A stretch of 47,395 nt of DNA from Streptomyces minutiscleroticus. Its GTDB lineage: Bacteria; Actinomycetota; Actinomycetes; Streptomycetales; Streptomycetaceae. The number at the start of each line of letters is the position of its first letter. Within the stretch, counting starts at the first letter, position 1. Below the pieces are notes generated by a model that saw only the letters and a program-made list of their open reading frames with translations, was not told the DNA's origin and searched no databases. The position numbers and the translations under genes were made by a program. The DNA lies in assembly GCF_014650875.1 (NCBI RefSeq), contig NZ_BMVU01000050.1, positions 1 through 47,395 of the forward strand, read 5' to 3'. Positions 23,380 to 31,639 of the stretch are shown in pieces.

Positions 23380-24534
23380 ATGGTGCGTACGCCGGGCACG
23401 GCCGGACCGACCCTCGCGGTCGTGGCGCGGGCGGCCGGTGTGTCGGTGCCGACGGCGTCGAAGGTGGTCAACGGGCGCGCGGACGTGGCGCCGGAGACGC
23501 GCCGCCGGGTCACCGAGGCGCTCGACCGGCTCGGCTACGTGCGCAGACCCCGCCACGACGCGCTGCGGCCGCCCGCGCTGGTCGACCTCGTCGTGCCTTC
23601 GGCGGTCAGCTCCCGCTCGGGCGCGGTGCTGCACGGCGTGGAGGAGGCGGCGCGCGAGGCGGGCCTCGAGGTGGTGGTGTCGGTGAACCCGCCGGGGACG
23701 CCAGGGACGGCCGGGACGGCGGGGACCACCGGGGCGGCGGGGACGGTCGACGGGCCGGGCGGGCCCGGGGGAACCGGCCGTCCGGGCGGGCGCGGCGGGT
23801 CCGGCGGACCGGACGGGCGCGACTGGCTGGACCGGCTGGCCGCGCGCGGCTCGCGCGGAGTGCTGTTCCACCTCCTCGGGCCGGACCCGCGGCAGTACGC
23901 CTGGCTGGCGCGGCACGGCGTGCCGTTCGTCCTCGTCGACCCGGTGCGCCGGCCGCCGCCCGGCGTGGTGTCGGTGGGCGCGGCGGACTGGCACGGCGGG
24001 CTGACGGCCACCGAGCACCTGCTCGCACTGGGGCACGAGCGCATCGCGGTGGTCGCGGGGCACCGCCACCGGATGCGCGGCGGCGCGCGCGTGGCGGGCT
24101 ACCGCTCGGCGCTCGCGGCGGCCGGGGTCCGGCACCGGCCCGAGTACGTGCGGTACGGGGACCCCGGCGAGGCCGGGGCCTGTCGCGGCGCGCTGGACCT
24201 GCTGGACCTGCCGGAACCGCCCACCGCCTTCTTCGCCTGCTCGGACCGGACGGCCCTCGGGGTGTACGAGGCGGCCGCCCGGCGGGGGCTGCGGGTGCCC
24301 GAGGACGTCAGCGTGGTGGGCTTCGACGACCTGCCGGAGGCGCGCTGGGCCAGGCCCGCGCTCACCACCGTCCGCCCGCCCCTGTCGGAGATGGCCGCGA
24401 CGGCCCTGCGCCTGCTGGTGCGCATGATGGCGGGCGAGCACTTCGAGGGCACCCGTACGGAGCTGTCGACGTGCCTGGTGGAACGGGCGAGCACGGGGCC
24501 GCTCCCGTACGGCCGGGCGCGCGCGTGCGGCTAG
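23380..24534 (+). CDS. LacI-family transcriptional regulator with a Gly-rich insertion
   Basis: A 384-residue repressor. Residues 10-55 are the LacI HTH (TLAVVARAAGVSVPTASKVV) plus the hinge helix region. The periplasmic-binding-protein-like effector domain follows, with the usual end block PEDVSVVGFDDLPEARWARP and LTTVRPPLSEMAATALRLLV. Unusually, about 40 residues of Gly/Thr/Pro repeats (from PPGTPGTAGT to GGPDGRD, roughly residues 105-150) are inserted between two strands of the first lobe. GAGAGG precedes the ATG by 7 bases. The TAG stop is supplied by the outer edge of MITE-like copy 2. The ligand is unknown; sugar or glycoside is typical. Confidence 0.9.
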   Translation: MVRTPGTAGPTLAVVARAAGVSVPTASKVVNGRADVAPETRRRVTEALDRLGYVRRPRHDALRPPALVDLVVPSAVSSRSGAVLHGVEEAAREAGLEVVVSVNPPGTPGTAGTAGTTGAAGTVDGPGGPGGTGRPGGRGGSGGPDGRDWLDRLAARGSRGVLFHLLGPDPRQYAWLARHGVPFVLVDPVRRPPPGVVSVGAADWHGGLTATEHLLALGHERIAVVAGHRHRMRGGARVAGYRSALAAAGVRHRPEYVRYGDPGEAGACRGALDLLDLPEPPTAFFACSDRTALGVYEAAARRGLRVPEDVSVVGFDDLPEARWARPALTTVRPPLSEMAATALRLLVRMMAGEHFEGTRTELSTCLVERASTGPLPYGRARACG

Positions 24535-24730
24535 TGCCGTGGCCGGAAAGGTCTGCCGTGGGCTCGCGGCGTCCGGTGCGGTGCGTCGCGAGGCGGAGGA
24601 CCACCCTCGTACCGGGACGTACTCGGGTGGCTCCGACAACGCGGCGTGGGGGTCCCCCCTGCTCGAAGAGCCAGGGGGAGTGCCGTGCCGGGCGTCGTGA
24701 GCCGGTGAACCCTTCCGGTCACGGCACTAG
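24531..24730. mobile_element. MITE-like palindromic element, copy 2
   Basis: The same element as at 20108-20271, in the same orientation, about 200 bp. The outer ends read CTAGTGCCGTG and CACGGCACTAG. Terminal repeats are slightly diverged (GGCCGGAAAGG against CCTTCCGGTC). The interior matches copy 1 closely except for a 32-bp insertion at 24647-24678. The element begins inside the last codons of the LacI gene, and its TAG is that gene's stop. I see no gene in 24731-24896. Confidence 0.8.
24647..24678. repeat. small GGGGGTCCCCC palindromic repeat nested in MITE-like copy 2
   Basis: Compared with copy 1, which has one base here, 32 bp starting TGGGGGTCCCCCC and ending CCAGGGGG are inserted. 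The GGGGG/CCCCC core and a CTCGAAGAG centre resemble short dispersed palindromes common in Streptomyces genomes. A sister copy sits inside the zinc-ribbon gene at 46129-46167. Confidence 0.7.
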
Positions 24731-24896
24731 GGGCGCCCACCTCCGTCCCCGCACCTGTCTCCGCCCCCGCTCCCCCACCTGTCCCCATGACCGCACGCCG
24801 ACCGGGCCGCCGGCACCGGCCCGCCGCCGGCCGTGCCCCGCCGAGGTGTCCGATTCCTTCAAGACCTCCGCGCCGGTGCCGTCCTACGGTCGCCGT

Positions 24897-25295
24897 ATGA
24901 CTCCACGATTCGCCGTGATCGGCCTGGTCGTCTCCGACCTGGCCGCCTCGCTCGCCTTCTACCGCCGCCTCGGCCTCGTGTTCCCCGAGGGCGCCGAGCG
25001 GCAGCCGCACGTCGAGGCCGGACTGCCCGGCGGGCTGCGCCTGGCGCTCGACACCGAGGACACCGTCCGCTCCTTCCACCCCGCGTGGCGGCCCCCGGCG
25101 GGCGGCGGCCGGACCTCGCTGGCCTTCGCCTGCGACAGCCCCGCCGACGTCGACGCCGTGTACGCGGAGCTGGTGGGGGCCGGCCACCACGGGGAGCTCA
25201 AGCCGTGGGACGCCGCCTGGGGCATGCGGTACGCGGTGGTGCACGACCCGGACGGCAACGGCGTCGACCTCTTCGCCGCCCTGCCGGCCGGATAG
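24897..25295 (+). CDS. VOC-family (glyoxalase/bleomycin-resistance fold) protein
   Basis: A 132-residue protein with the paired beta-alpha-beta-beta-beta modules of the vicinal oxygen chelate superfamily. It opens FAVIGLVVSDLAASLAFYRR and ends VVHDPDGNGVDLFA, carrying the usual last metal-ligand position (Asp/Glu region). Members are dioxygenases, isomerases or drug-binding proteins; this one cannot be assigned further. No Shine-Dalgarno precedes the ATG at 24897, but TACGGT sits 6 bases upstream, fitting a leaderless transcript. It is convergent with the AraC gene, 46 bp apart. Confidence 0.85.
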   Translation: MTPRFAVIGLVVSDLAASLAFYRRLGLVFPEGAERQPHVEAGLPGGLRLALDTEDTVRSFHPAWRPPAGGGRTSLAFACDSPADVDAVYAELVGAGHHGELKPWDAAWGMRYAVVHDPDGNGVDLFAALPAG

Positions 25296-25341
25296 TCCGG
25301 CGGCTCGGTCCGGCGCCCGGCGACCCAGCGGCCCGCCGGGG

Positions 25342-26064
25342 CTACCGGCCCAGCAGCGTGCCGAGCGGCATCCCCGTCAGGTCCCGTACGTCACGGGCGA
25401 AGTGGGCCTGGTCGGCGTAGCCCGCGCGGGCCGCCGTCCGTGCCGCGGGCACCCCGGACCGGACCAGCGCGAGCGCCCGCTGGAGCCGCAGCACCCGGCC
25501 GAGCGTCTTGGGGCCGTAGCCGAAGGCGGCCAGCGAGCGGCGGTGCAGCGTGCGCGCGCCGAGTCCCAGGCCGTCCGCGACCGCCGCGACCGGACGGCCC
25601 GCCTCCAGGCCCCGGACGATCGCGCGGAGCAGCGGGTCGGGCGGGTCCGCGCGGGCGGCCCGGTCCAGCGCCAGCTCCTCCAGCGCGGCCGCGGGGCCGA
25701 CGGCGGCGTCGACGCGGGCGGTCAGGCGCCGCACCCGGTCCGCGGGCCACAGGTCGGCCAGGTCGACGCGCCGGTCGCGCAGTTCGTGCGCGGGCACGCC
25801 CAGGTAGGCGGGCGCGGTGCCGGGGAAGAAGCGGACGCCCGCCCAGCGCGTGGCCGGGCCCTCGGGGAGGTGGGCCCGGGTGTCCGGGCCCGCGACCATC
25901 AGCCGCCCCTCGGTCCACAGCAGGTCCATGCACCCGTCGGGCAGGACGGGCCGCGCCGCGGGAGCGGCTGGGACGTTGGTCCACACGACCGCGCCCGGCA
26001 CCCGGGACGGCCGTTCCGCGTACCCGCCGCCGTCCGCCGGGGAGTTCTCACCGACCGCGTCCAC
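25342..26064 (-). CDS. AraC-family transcriptional regulator
   Basis: A 240-residue regulator. The N-terminal half (VVWTNVPAAPAARPVLPDGC then MDLLW, and GVRFFPGTAPAYLGVPAHEL) is the sensor domain found in many Streptomyces AraC proteins. The C-terminal half is the double HTH (VAAVADGLGLGARTLHRR and ARTAARAGYADQAHFARDVR). It starts at the GTG at 26064; no Shine-Dalgarno, but TACCCT lies 7 bases upstream, so translation may be leaderless. It is convergent with the VOC gene. The 155 bp between this gene and the YihY gene (26065-26219) show nothing. Confidence 0.88.
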   Translation of the reverse strand: MDAVGENSPADGGGYAERPSRVPGAVVWTNVPAAPAARPVLPDGCMDLLWTEGRLMVAGPDTRAHLPEGPATRWAGVRFFPGTAPAYLGVPAHELRDRRVDLADLWPADRVRRLTARVDAAVGPAAALEELALDRAARADPPDPLLRAIVRGLEAGRPVAAVADGLGLGARTLHRRSLAAFGYGPKTLGRVLRLQRALALVRSGVPAARTAARAGYADQAHFARDVRDLTGMPLGTLLGR

Positions 26065-26219
26065 GCGAGGAAGGGTACGCCGTGCGCTGCGGGCGGCCGC
26101 GGCCACCGGGACTCCGCGGGGGCGGCCGCCGCCCCGGCGCGTACCGCCCGTGCTCCGTGCGCCGCCCCGCCGGACCCCGCCCCCGGCGCGCCGTCGGCGC
26201 GTCGCCGGGTCCCGCCGTC

Positions 26220-27464
26220 TCAGAGGCCCGGCGGCGGCCCGTCCCCGTTCCCGTTCCCGCTCGCCCCTGGACCGCCCGCCCGCGCGCCCCCGCCCGGCTC
26301 GTCCGCGGACCGTCCGCCCCCGTCCCGCGCGTCCTTGGTCCGCTCCCCCTTGGCCTGCGCGTGCTTCGCGTGGGTGCGCAGCCGGGAGGTGACGTCCTCG
26401 GGGGGCAGGAAACGCGACCAGCGCTCCGGGAACTCGGAGGGCATGTCGGGGTCCTCGGGATCGTGGGTGCGGGCCGCGGTCATCCGGGCCACGTACTCGG
26501 CGGCCTGCTCCTCGCGCGCCCGCTCGTTGGCGGCGCGGGCGGCGGCCGTCGCGGCGGCGGGCCAGACGCGGTCGATGGCGGCGTTGACCGCGGCCCCGAC
26601 CAGCACCGCGAACGCCGAGACGCCGATCCACAGCAGTACGGCCACGGGCGCGGCCAGCGAGCCGTAGATCGTGGGCCCCTCGACGGTGTTGGTGAGGTAG
26701 ATGCGCAGCAGGAAGCTGCCGAGGACCCACATGGCGAGCGCCACCAGGGCGCCCGGCACGTCCTCGACCCAGGGCGAGCGCACCGGCACCGACACGTGGT
26801 AGAGGGTCGTCAGGAAGACGATGGACAGCACGATCACGACGGGCCAGTACAGGATCTGCACGACCGTCGTGGACCACGGCAGGATGTCCACCACCGCGTC
26901 CGGGCCCGCGACCATCAGCGGCAGCGCGACCGAGCCGATCAGCAGCGCCACGATGAACAGCAGGAACGCCATCAGCCGGGTCGCGACGATGCCCCGCACC
27001 CCGTCGAGGCCGTACATCACGGTGATGGTGTCGATGAAGACGTTCACCGCGCGCGAGCCCGACCACAGGGCGAACAGGAAGCCGATCGAGATGACGTCGG
27101 GCCGGCCGCCCTTCATCACGTCGTCGAGGATCGGCTGTGCGATCTGGGTGACGCCCCGGTCGGAGAGGACCGTGCGGGAGGCGTGCAGGAGGTTGTTCTG
27201 CAGGCTCTGGATGGTGTCCGCGCCGGTCCAGTCGTCGACGTAGCCGAGCAGGCCGATCATGCTGAGCAGCAGGGGCGGCACGGACAGCAGGGTGAAGAAG
27301 GCGGCCTCGGCCGCCAGGCCCAGGATCCGGTACTCCATGCACGAGTTGACCGTGTCCTTCAGCAGCAGCCAGGCGGTCCTGCGCTTCGAGACGTTCCGGT
27401 ACAGCGCGCGGGCGCGGTGGAGACGGCCGGACGGGCTCTCGGGTGATGTTCTCGCTGGCTGCAC
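26220..27464 (-). CDS. YihY/BrkB-family integral membrane protein
   Basis: A 414-residue inner-membrane protein of the YihY/virulence-factor BrkB family, whose biochemical role is unsettled. A short cytoplasmic N-terminus is followed by six hydrophobic segments, including LGLAAEAAFFTLLSVPPLLL, LMAFLLFIVALLIGSVALPL, WPVVIVLSIVFLTTLYHV, GALVALAMWVLGSFLLRIYL and SLAAPVAVLLWIGVSAFAVL. The last 110 residues are charged and then Gly-rich, probably disordered in the cytoplasm. The GTG at 27464 is chosen because the family sequence begins shortly after; TACCTT lies 6 bases upstream, suggesting a leaderless start. It is the left neighbour of the gene-poor stretch before the Dap operon. Confidence 0.87.
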   Translation of the reverse strand: MQPARTSPESPSGRLHRARALYRNVSKRRTAWLLLKDTVNSCMEYRILGLAAEAAFFTLLSVPPLLLSMIGLLGYVDDWTGADTIQSLQNNLLHASRTVLSDRGVTQIAQPILDDVMKGGRPDVISIGFLFALWSGSRAVNVFIDTITVMYGLDGVRGIVATRLMAFLLFIVALLIGSVALPLMVAGPDAVVDILPWSTTVVQILYWPVVIVLSIVFLTTLYHVSVPVRSPWVEDVPGALVALAMWVLGSFLLRIYLTNTVEGPTIYGSLAAPVAVLLWIGVSAFAVLVGAAVNAAIDRVWPAAATAAARAANERAREEQAAEYVARMTAARTHDPEDPDMPSEFPERWSRFLPPEDVTSRLRTHAKHAQAKGERTKDARDGGGRSADEPGGGARAGGPGASGNGNGDGPPPGL

Positions 27465-29077
27465 GCCATAAAGGTATCTGCCACGGGGCGCGCCCCTCAC
27501 CGCCCGGCGCCCCCGGGCGCCGGAGCCGCCGGGCGGCGGGGCACGGGGGGACGCCTCCGCGGCGGCCGTCCGGCGGGCGGCCCGTGCGAAACCGGTGCCC
27601 GTTCGCGACAGCAAGCGGGCGATCGCCTGCGTAATCAATAAGAAAACGAAAAACAACGCATCAGAAACCGTCGAAAATGATCGGAGGTGTTTTCGGCCAT
27701 GGCTTGTCCACTCACCCACCAGGCATCGCCTCACGGTTCGGTGTAGAGGGAAACGGAACTGACAATTGCGGTTCTGCTGACTCTGCGAACAGTTCCCGGT
27801 GAGGCAGGGGCCAGGGACGGGTGACGATGCGCGGGGACAGAACCGCGAACAATGAGAAAAGGACAAAAGCCATTCTGCCCTTGACCCGTTGAACGGGCAT
27901 GCAGAAGAATCCGATTGTATTCTCCTCCGCACATGCCGCGGAGGAGGAGCCCAGTCCACCTGACCCGGCACATGGTTTCCGTCCTTTACCGGTGCCGGAT
28001 GTCGAACGGGGGAAGGAGGACGCGGGCGCGCTGCGACTCAGGGGATGTCCTGGACCCGACCCCTTGGAAGCCGACCACTTCGCGAGTCCGGCCGCTTGCC
28101 CATCCGCGCCTTGCAGTCTCTGCAATTCTGTAGATTCGAAATTCAGCCACATCCGTCGTTCCGCACTGCCTCCGCAACCGGTGCCGCACGCCCGGTTCGA
28201 TGTCCGGTGCGCGCGCACCACGCTGCCCTGCAGTATTGCCTGACCGGCGGGCGGGATTGCCTCGCATATCCCGCTCCGGAGATTTTCATGTTCATGCTCG
28301 CTCACCGGGCGGTCCTCGACGGACCGCACTTCGACGACGCGCTCGGCGGCAGAAAGACCGGGAACAGACGCGCCCGCTGACGGCGACGACGCCGTCCCAC
28401 CGGCATGTGATCACACATGCCCACTTCTGTGTGCAGGTCCGCGATCAGCGACCGCGGCCGCTCCTCCAGCGTGTTCCCTTCCGTCAACACCCGACTGCCG
28501 AGGTCGTCGACACCCATGCAAGCCGTGCGCCCGCCGTGGCGCCCCCTTCTCCCCGGCCGTCCCGTGGCGGCCGGCGGCCGTCCCGGGTCCCGTACCACCG
28601 GCGTGCGCGCGACCCCCGGCCCCGCACCGCTCGGCGTGCTTCCGGCCCCCGCCGGCACGGCGCCCGGCGGCGGCGCCCGGCTCCGGGCGCCCCGGACGGC
28701 GGCCGCGCGGGCCGCGGGGCCCCTTCCGGATCCGGCCGCCGGCGCGACCCCCCGGCCCGCGCGGGACGTTCCCGCGGAGACGCCCGGCGACGCGGACGCG
28801 GCGCGCTCCGCCGCTCCCCGGCCCCGCGTATCGGCCCACCGGAGCGGCGTGTCCGTCCGGTCGAACGCCGTACGCCCCGCCCGCTCCGGCACGTTCCGGG
28901 CCCGCGCCATCGCCCCGTCCGCGCGGCGGCCGGAGCCGCCCGGCCCGGTCCCAGGGGCCCTGAGCCAGGCCGGAAATTGCCCGCGGCAGATGCAATCCAG
29001 AACCTGAGTCCGACCGAATACCCATTGCAACTGATTGATCCACTGATATGACGACATATCCACGAGGAGCTGATGAG
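27465..29077. other. 1.6-kb stretch without a confident gene, partly AT-richer
   Basis: 27610-28300 is visibly richer in A/T than anything else in the window, and open frames there lack the genome's third-position G/C bias. Weak candidates include a 15-residue frame at 27699-27746 (ATG with GGAGGT 10 bases upstream, MACPLTHQASPHGSV) inside or next to a CGAAAA...TTTTCG stem-loop, and a 71-codon minus-strand frame at 28302-28517 with normal codon bias but no recognisable family or ribosome site. 28530-29040 is GC-rich with no supportable gene. The stretch may be the long regulatory region of the operon that follows, or the edge of an acquired island. Confidence 0.6.
28402..28421. promoter_or_regulatory. 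perfect palindrome GGCATGTG-N4-CACATGCC
   Basis: An exact 8-bp inverted repeat around ATCA, 650 bp upstream of the Dap operon. It looks like a dimeric-regulator operator or a small hairpin. A related palindrome (CATGTG-GA-CACATG core) precedes the sulfite reductase gene at 44292-44311. The binding protein is unknown. Confidence 0.35.
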
Positions 29078-31639
29078 GTGGCAGAAGCAGGCGACGTCTC
29101 GACAGCCGAGCTGGCGGGACCCGCGGGCGCCGGAGCCGGGTACGCCGGCCCGCTCGCGGGCGCCGAGGCAGAGCCCGTCTCGGACACCGAGAGGCTGCTC
29201 GCACAGTTACTGGCCGAGGTCGTGCGGACGGAGCGGGTGCCGGCCGACAGCCACTTCTTCGACGACCTCGGCGCCAACTCGCTGACGATGGCCCACTTCT
29301 GCGCCCGGGTCAGGAAGCGGGACGACCTGCCGTCGGTGTCCATGAAGGACGTCTACCGGCACCCGACGATCCGCGGCCTGGCCGCGGCGCTCGACCGGCC
29401 CGAGCCGTCCCGGACCCGGCCGCCCGCCACGATCGGCCCCGCCGAGCAGCCACCGCCCGGGAGCACCGCGCGGTACGTGCTGTGCGGCGTGTTCCAGGCC
29501 CTGGTCTTCCTCCTCTACTGCGCCCTGGCCGGCCTGGTCACCGCCCGGGGCTTCGACTGGGTCTCCCAGGGGACGGGGCTGCTCGGCCTCTACCGGCGGG
29601 CGGCGGTCTTCGGCGGCGGCCTGTTCGTCGGCGTGTGCGTCTTCCCGATCGCGGCCAAGTGGATCCTGGTCGGGCGCTGGAAGGAGACCGAGTTCCCCGT
29701 CTGGGGCGCCGCCTACCTGCGCTTCTGGACCGTCAAGGTGCTGGTGCACGCCAACCCGATGATCCTGTTCATCGGCAACCCGCTGTACGTGTGGTACCTG
29801 CGCGCGCTGGGCGCCCGCATCGGCCGCAACGTCACGATCCTGACCCGCACCACCCCGGTCTGCACCGACCTGCTGACGATCGGCGACAACACGGTGATCC
29901 GCAAGGACGCGATCATCTTCTGCTACCGGGCGCACGCCGGCCGCATCCAGACCGGCCCGGTCACCCTGGGCCGCGACGTGTTCGTCGGCGAGAACACCGT
30001 CCTGGACATCCGCACCTCGATGGGCGACGGCGCCCAGCTCGGCCACGCCTCCGCCCTGCAGTGCGGCGAGGCCGTCCCGGCCGGCCAGCACTGGCACGGC
30101 TCCCCGGCGCAGCGCACCGACGTGAACCACCTGCGGGTCGAGCCCGCGCGCTGCGGCACGCTGCGCCGCGCCGGCTACGCCGCCGCCACCGTGCTGCAAC
30201 TGCTCCTGCTGGGCCTGCCGCTGACCATCGGCGGCGCGTACATGCTGGTGACCGAGGTCCCGGCGCTGGGCGGACTGCTGGCCCCGGGCACGACGAACCT
30301 CGCCTCGGCCGCGCTGTACCTCGACGCGCTGGTCCTGTCGCTCGTGCTGTTCTTCGGCCTCGGCCTGGTGGGCCTCGTCGTGCTCTTCACGGTGCCCCGG
30401 CTGGTGAAGCTGGTGATCCGCCCCGAGCGGGTCTATCCGCTGTACGGCTTCCACTACTCGCTGCACCGCCGCGCCGCCGGCATGACCAACAACAAGTTCT
30501 TCCGGTGGCTGTTCGGCGACAGCAGCTACATCGTCCCCTACCTGAGCACGCTCGGTTACAACCTGAACAAGGTCGAGCAGACCGGGTCGAACTTCGGTAC
30601 CGAGGTCAAGCACGAGTCGCCGTACCTGGTCTCCGTCGGCAGCGGGACCATGGTCGCCGACGGCTTGTCGATCATGAACGCGGAGTACTCCAGCACCTCG
30701 TTCCGGGTCTCGCAGACCTCCATCGGGGCGCACAACTTCCTGGGCAACCACATCGCGTACCCGGCGGGCGGCCGCACGGGCGACGACTGCCTGCTGGCCA
30801 CCAAGGTGATGGTGCCGCTGGACGGCGAGGTCCGCACCGGGGTGGGGCTGCTCGGCTCGCCGCCCTTCGAGGTCCCGCGCACGGTGGAGCGCGACACCCG
30901 CTTCGACCACTACCGCACCGGTGACGAACTGCGCCGCCGACTGGCGGCCAAGAACCGCCACAACCTCGCCACGATGGGCGTCTTCCTCGTCCTGCGCTGG
31001 GCGCACGTCTTCGCGCTGACCGTGCTCGGCATGGCCGCCCTCGACACCTACGAGACGGCCGGGCCCCTGGTGGCCGCCGGCTACCTGGCGCTGACCCTGG
31101 TGTTCACCGTCTGCTACTTCGTGCTGATCGAACGGGTCATCCTGCGGTTCAAGCCGCTGCGGCCGCGGCTGTGCTCCATCTACGACCCGTACTTCTGGCG
31201 GCACGAGCGCCTGTGGAAGGTGCCGGACGATTACCTCAACGCGTTCAACGGCACCCCGTTCAAGAGCCTGGTCTGGCGGATGCTCGGGGTGCGCATGGGC
31301 CGCCGGGTCTTCGACGACGGCTCCTACATGACGGAGCGGACGCTGGTCGCCGTGGGCGACGACACCACCCTGAACGCGGGCGCCAAGATCCAGGCGCACT
31401 CGCAGGAGGACGGCACGTTCAAGTCCGACCACATCACGGTCGGCGCCCGCTGCACGCTCGGCATCGGATCGCTCGTGCACTACGGCGTGACCATGGGCGA
31501 CGGCGCCGTACTGGCCCCGGACTCCTTCCTGATGAAGGGCGAGCAGGTACCGGCGGGGGCCCACTGGGGCGGCAACCCGGCCACCGAATGGCACACAGCG
31601 GTGGAGCGGACGCCCGCCGCCGGGGGGAGGACCCGATGA
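29078..31639 (+). CDS. Pls-like membrane condensing enzyme: carrier domain, six TM segments, three acyltransferase-like domains, no adenylation domain
   Basis: An 853-residue protein matching the C-terminal two thirds of epsilon-poly-lysine synthetase (Pls). Residues 35-105 are a peptidyl carrier domain with Ser68 in FFDDLGANSLTM as the phosphopantetheine site. Three pairs of membrane segments follow (near 130-195, 365-420 and 615-680), each pair followed by a soluble left-handed-helix acyltransferase-like domain (TIGDNTVIRKDAIIF; MVADGLSIMNAEYSSTSFRV; ITVGARCTLGIGSLVHYGVT). Pls joins amino acids in this part, but classic Pls also carries its own adenylation domain, which is missing here and is supplied by the next gene. 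The GTG at 29078 has GAGGAG 8 bases upstream; an ATG at 29048 does not. Codon 44 is TTA. The stop overlaps the next start (ATGA). Confidence 0.9.
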   Translation: MAEAGDVSTAELAGPAGAGAGYAGPLAGAEAEPVSDTERLLAQLLAEVVRTERVPADSHFFDDLGANSLTMAHFCARVRKRDDLPSVSMKDVYRHPTIRGLAAALDRPEPSRTRPPATIGPAEQPPPGSTARYVLCGVFQALVFLLYCALAGLVTARGFDWVSQGTGLLGLYRRAAVFGGGLFVGVCVFPIAAKWILVGRWKETEFPVWGAAYLRFWTVKVLVHANPMILFIGNPLYVWYLRALGARIGRNVTILTRTTPVCTDLLTIGDNTVIRKDAIIFCYRAHAGRIQTGPVTLGRDVFVGENTVLDIRTSMGDGAQLGHASALQCGEAVPAGQHWHGSPAQRTDVNHLRVEPARCGTLRRAGYAAATVLQLLLLGLPLTIGGAYMLVTEVPALGGLLAPGTTNLASAALYLDALVLSLVLFFGLGLVGLVVLFTVPRLVKLVIRPERVYPLYGFHYSLHRRAAGMTNNKFFRWLFGDSSYIVPYLSTLGYNLNKVEQTGSNFGTEVKHESPYLVSVGSGTMVADGLSIMNAEYSSTSFRVSQTSIGAHNFLGNHIAYPAGGRTGDDCLLATKVMVPLDGEVRTGVGLLGSPPFEVPRTVERDTRFDHYRTGDELRRRLAAKNRHNLATMGVFLVLRWAHVFALTVLGMAALDTYETAGPLVAAGYLALTLVFTVCYFVLIERVILRFKPLRPRLCSIYDPYFWRHERLWKVPDDYLNAFNGTPFKSLVWRMLGVRMGRRVFDDGSYMTERTLVAVGDDTTLNAGAKIQAHSQEDGTFKSDHITVGARCTLGIGSLVHYGVTMGDGAVLAPDSFLMKGEQVPAGAHWGGNPATEWHTAVERTPAAGGRTR

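Noticed and set aside
27669..27697. Zur-type operator GAAAATGAT before the operon
   Set aside because: Only one half-site matches; the other arm is a simple TTTTCG complement 12 bases away.
28045..28380. Plus-strand 111-codon frame in the gene-poor stretch
   Set aside because: Third positions lack the genome's G/C bias, the protein resembles nothing, and there is no convincing ribosome site.
28417..29007. 196-codon plus-strand frame before the Dap operon
   Set aside because: Composition is Arg/Pro/Ala-rich shadow-frame type without a recognisable domain or ribosome site. GC-rich DNA gives such frames by chance.
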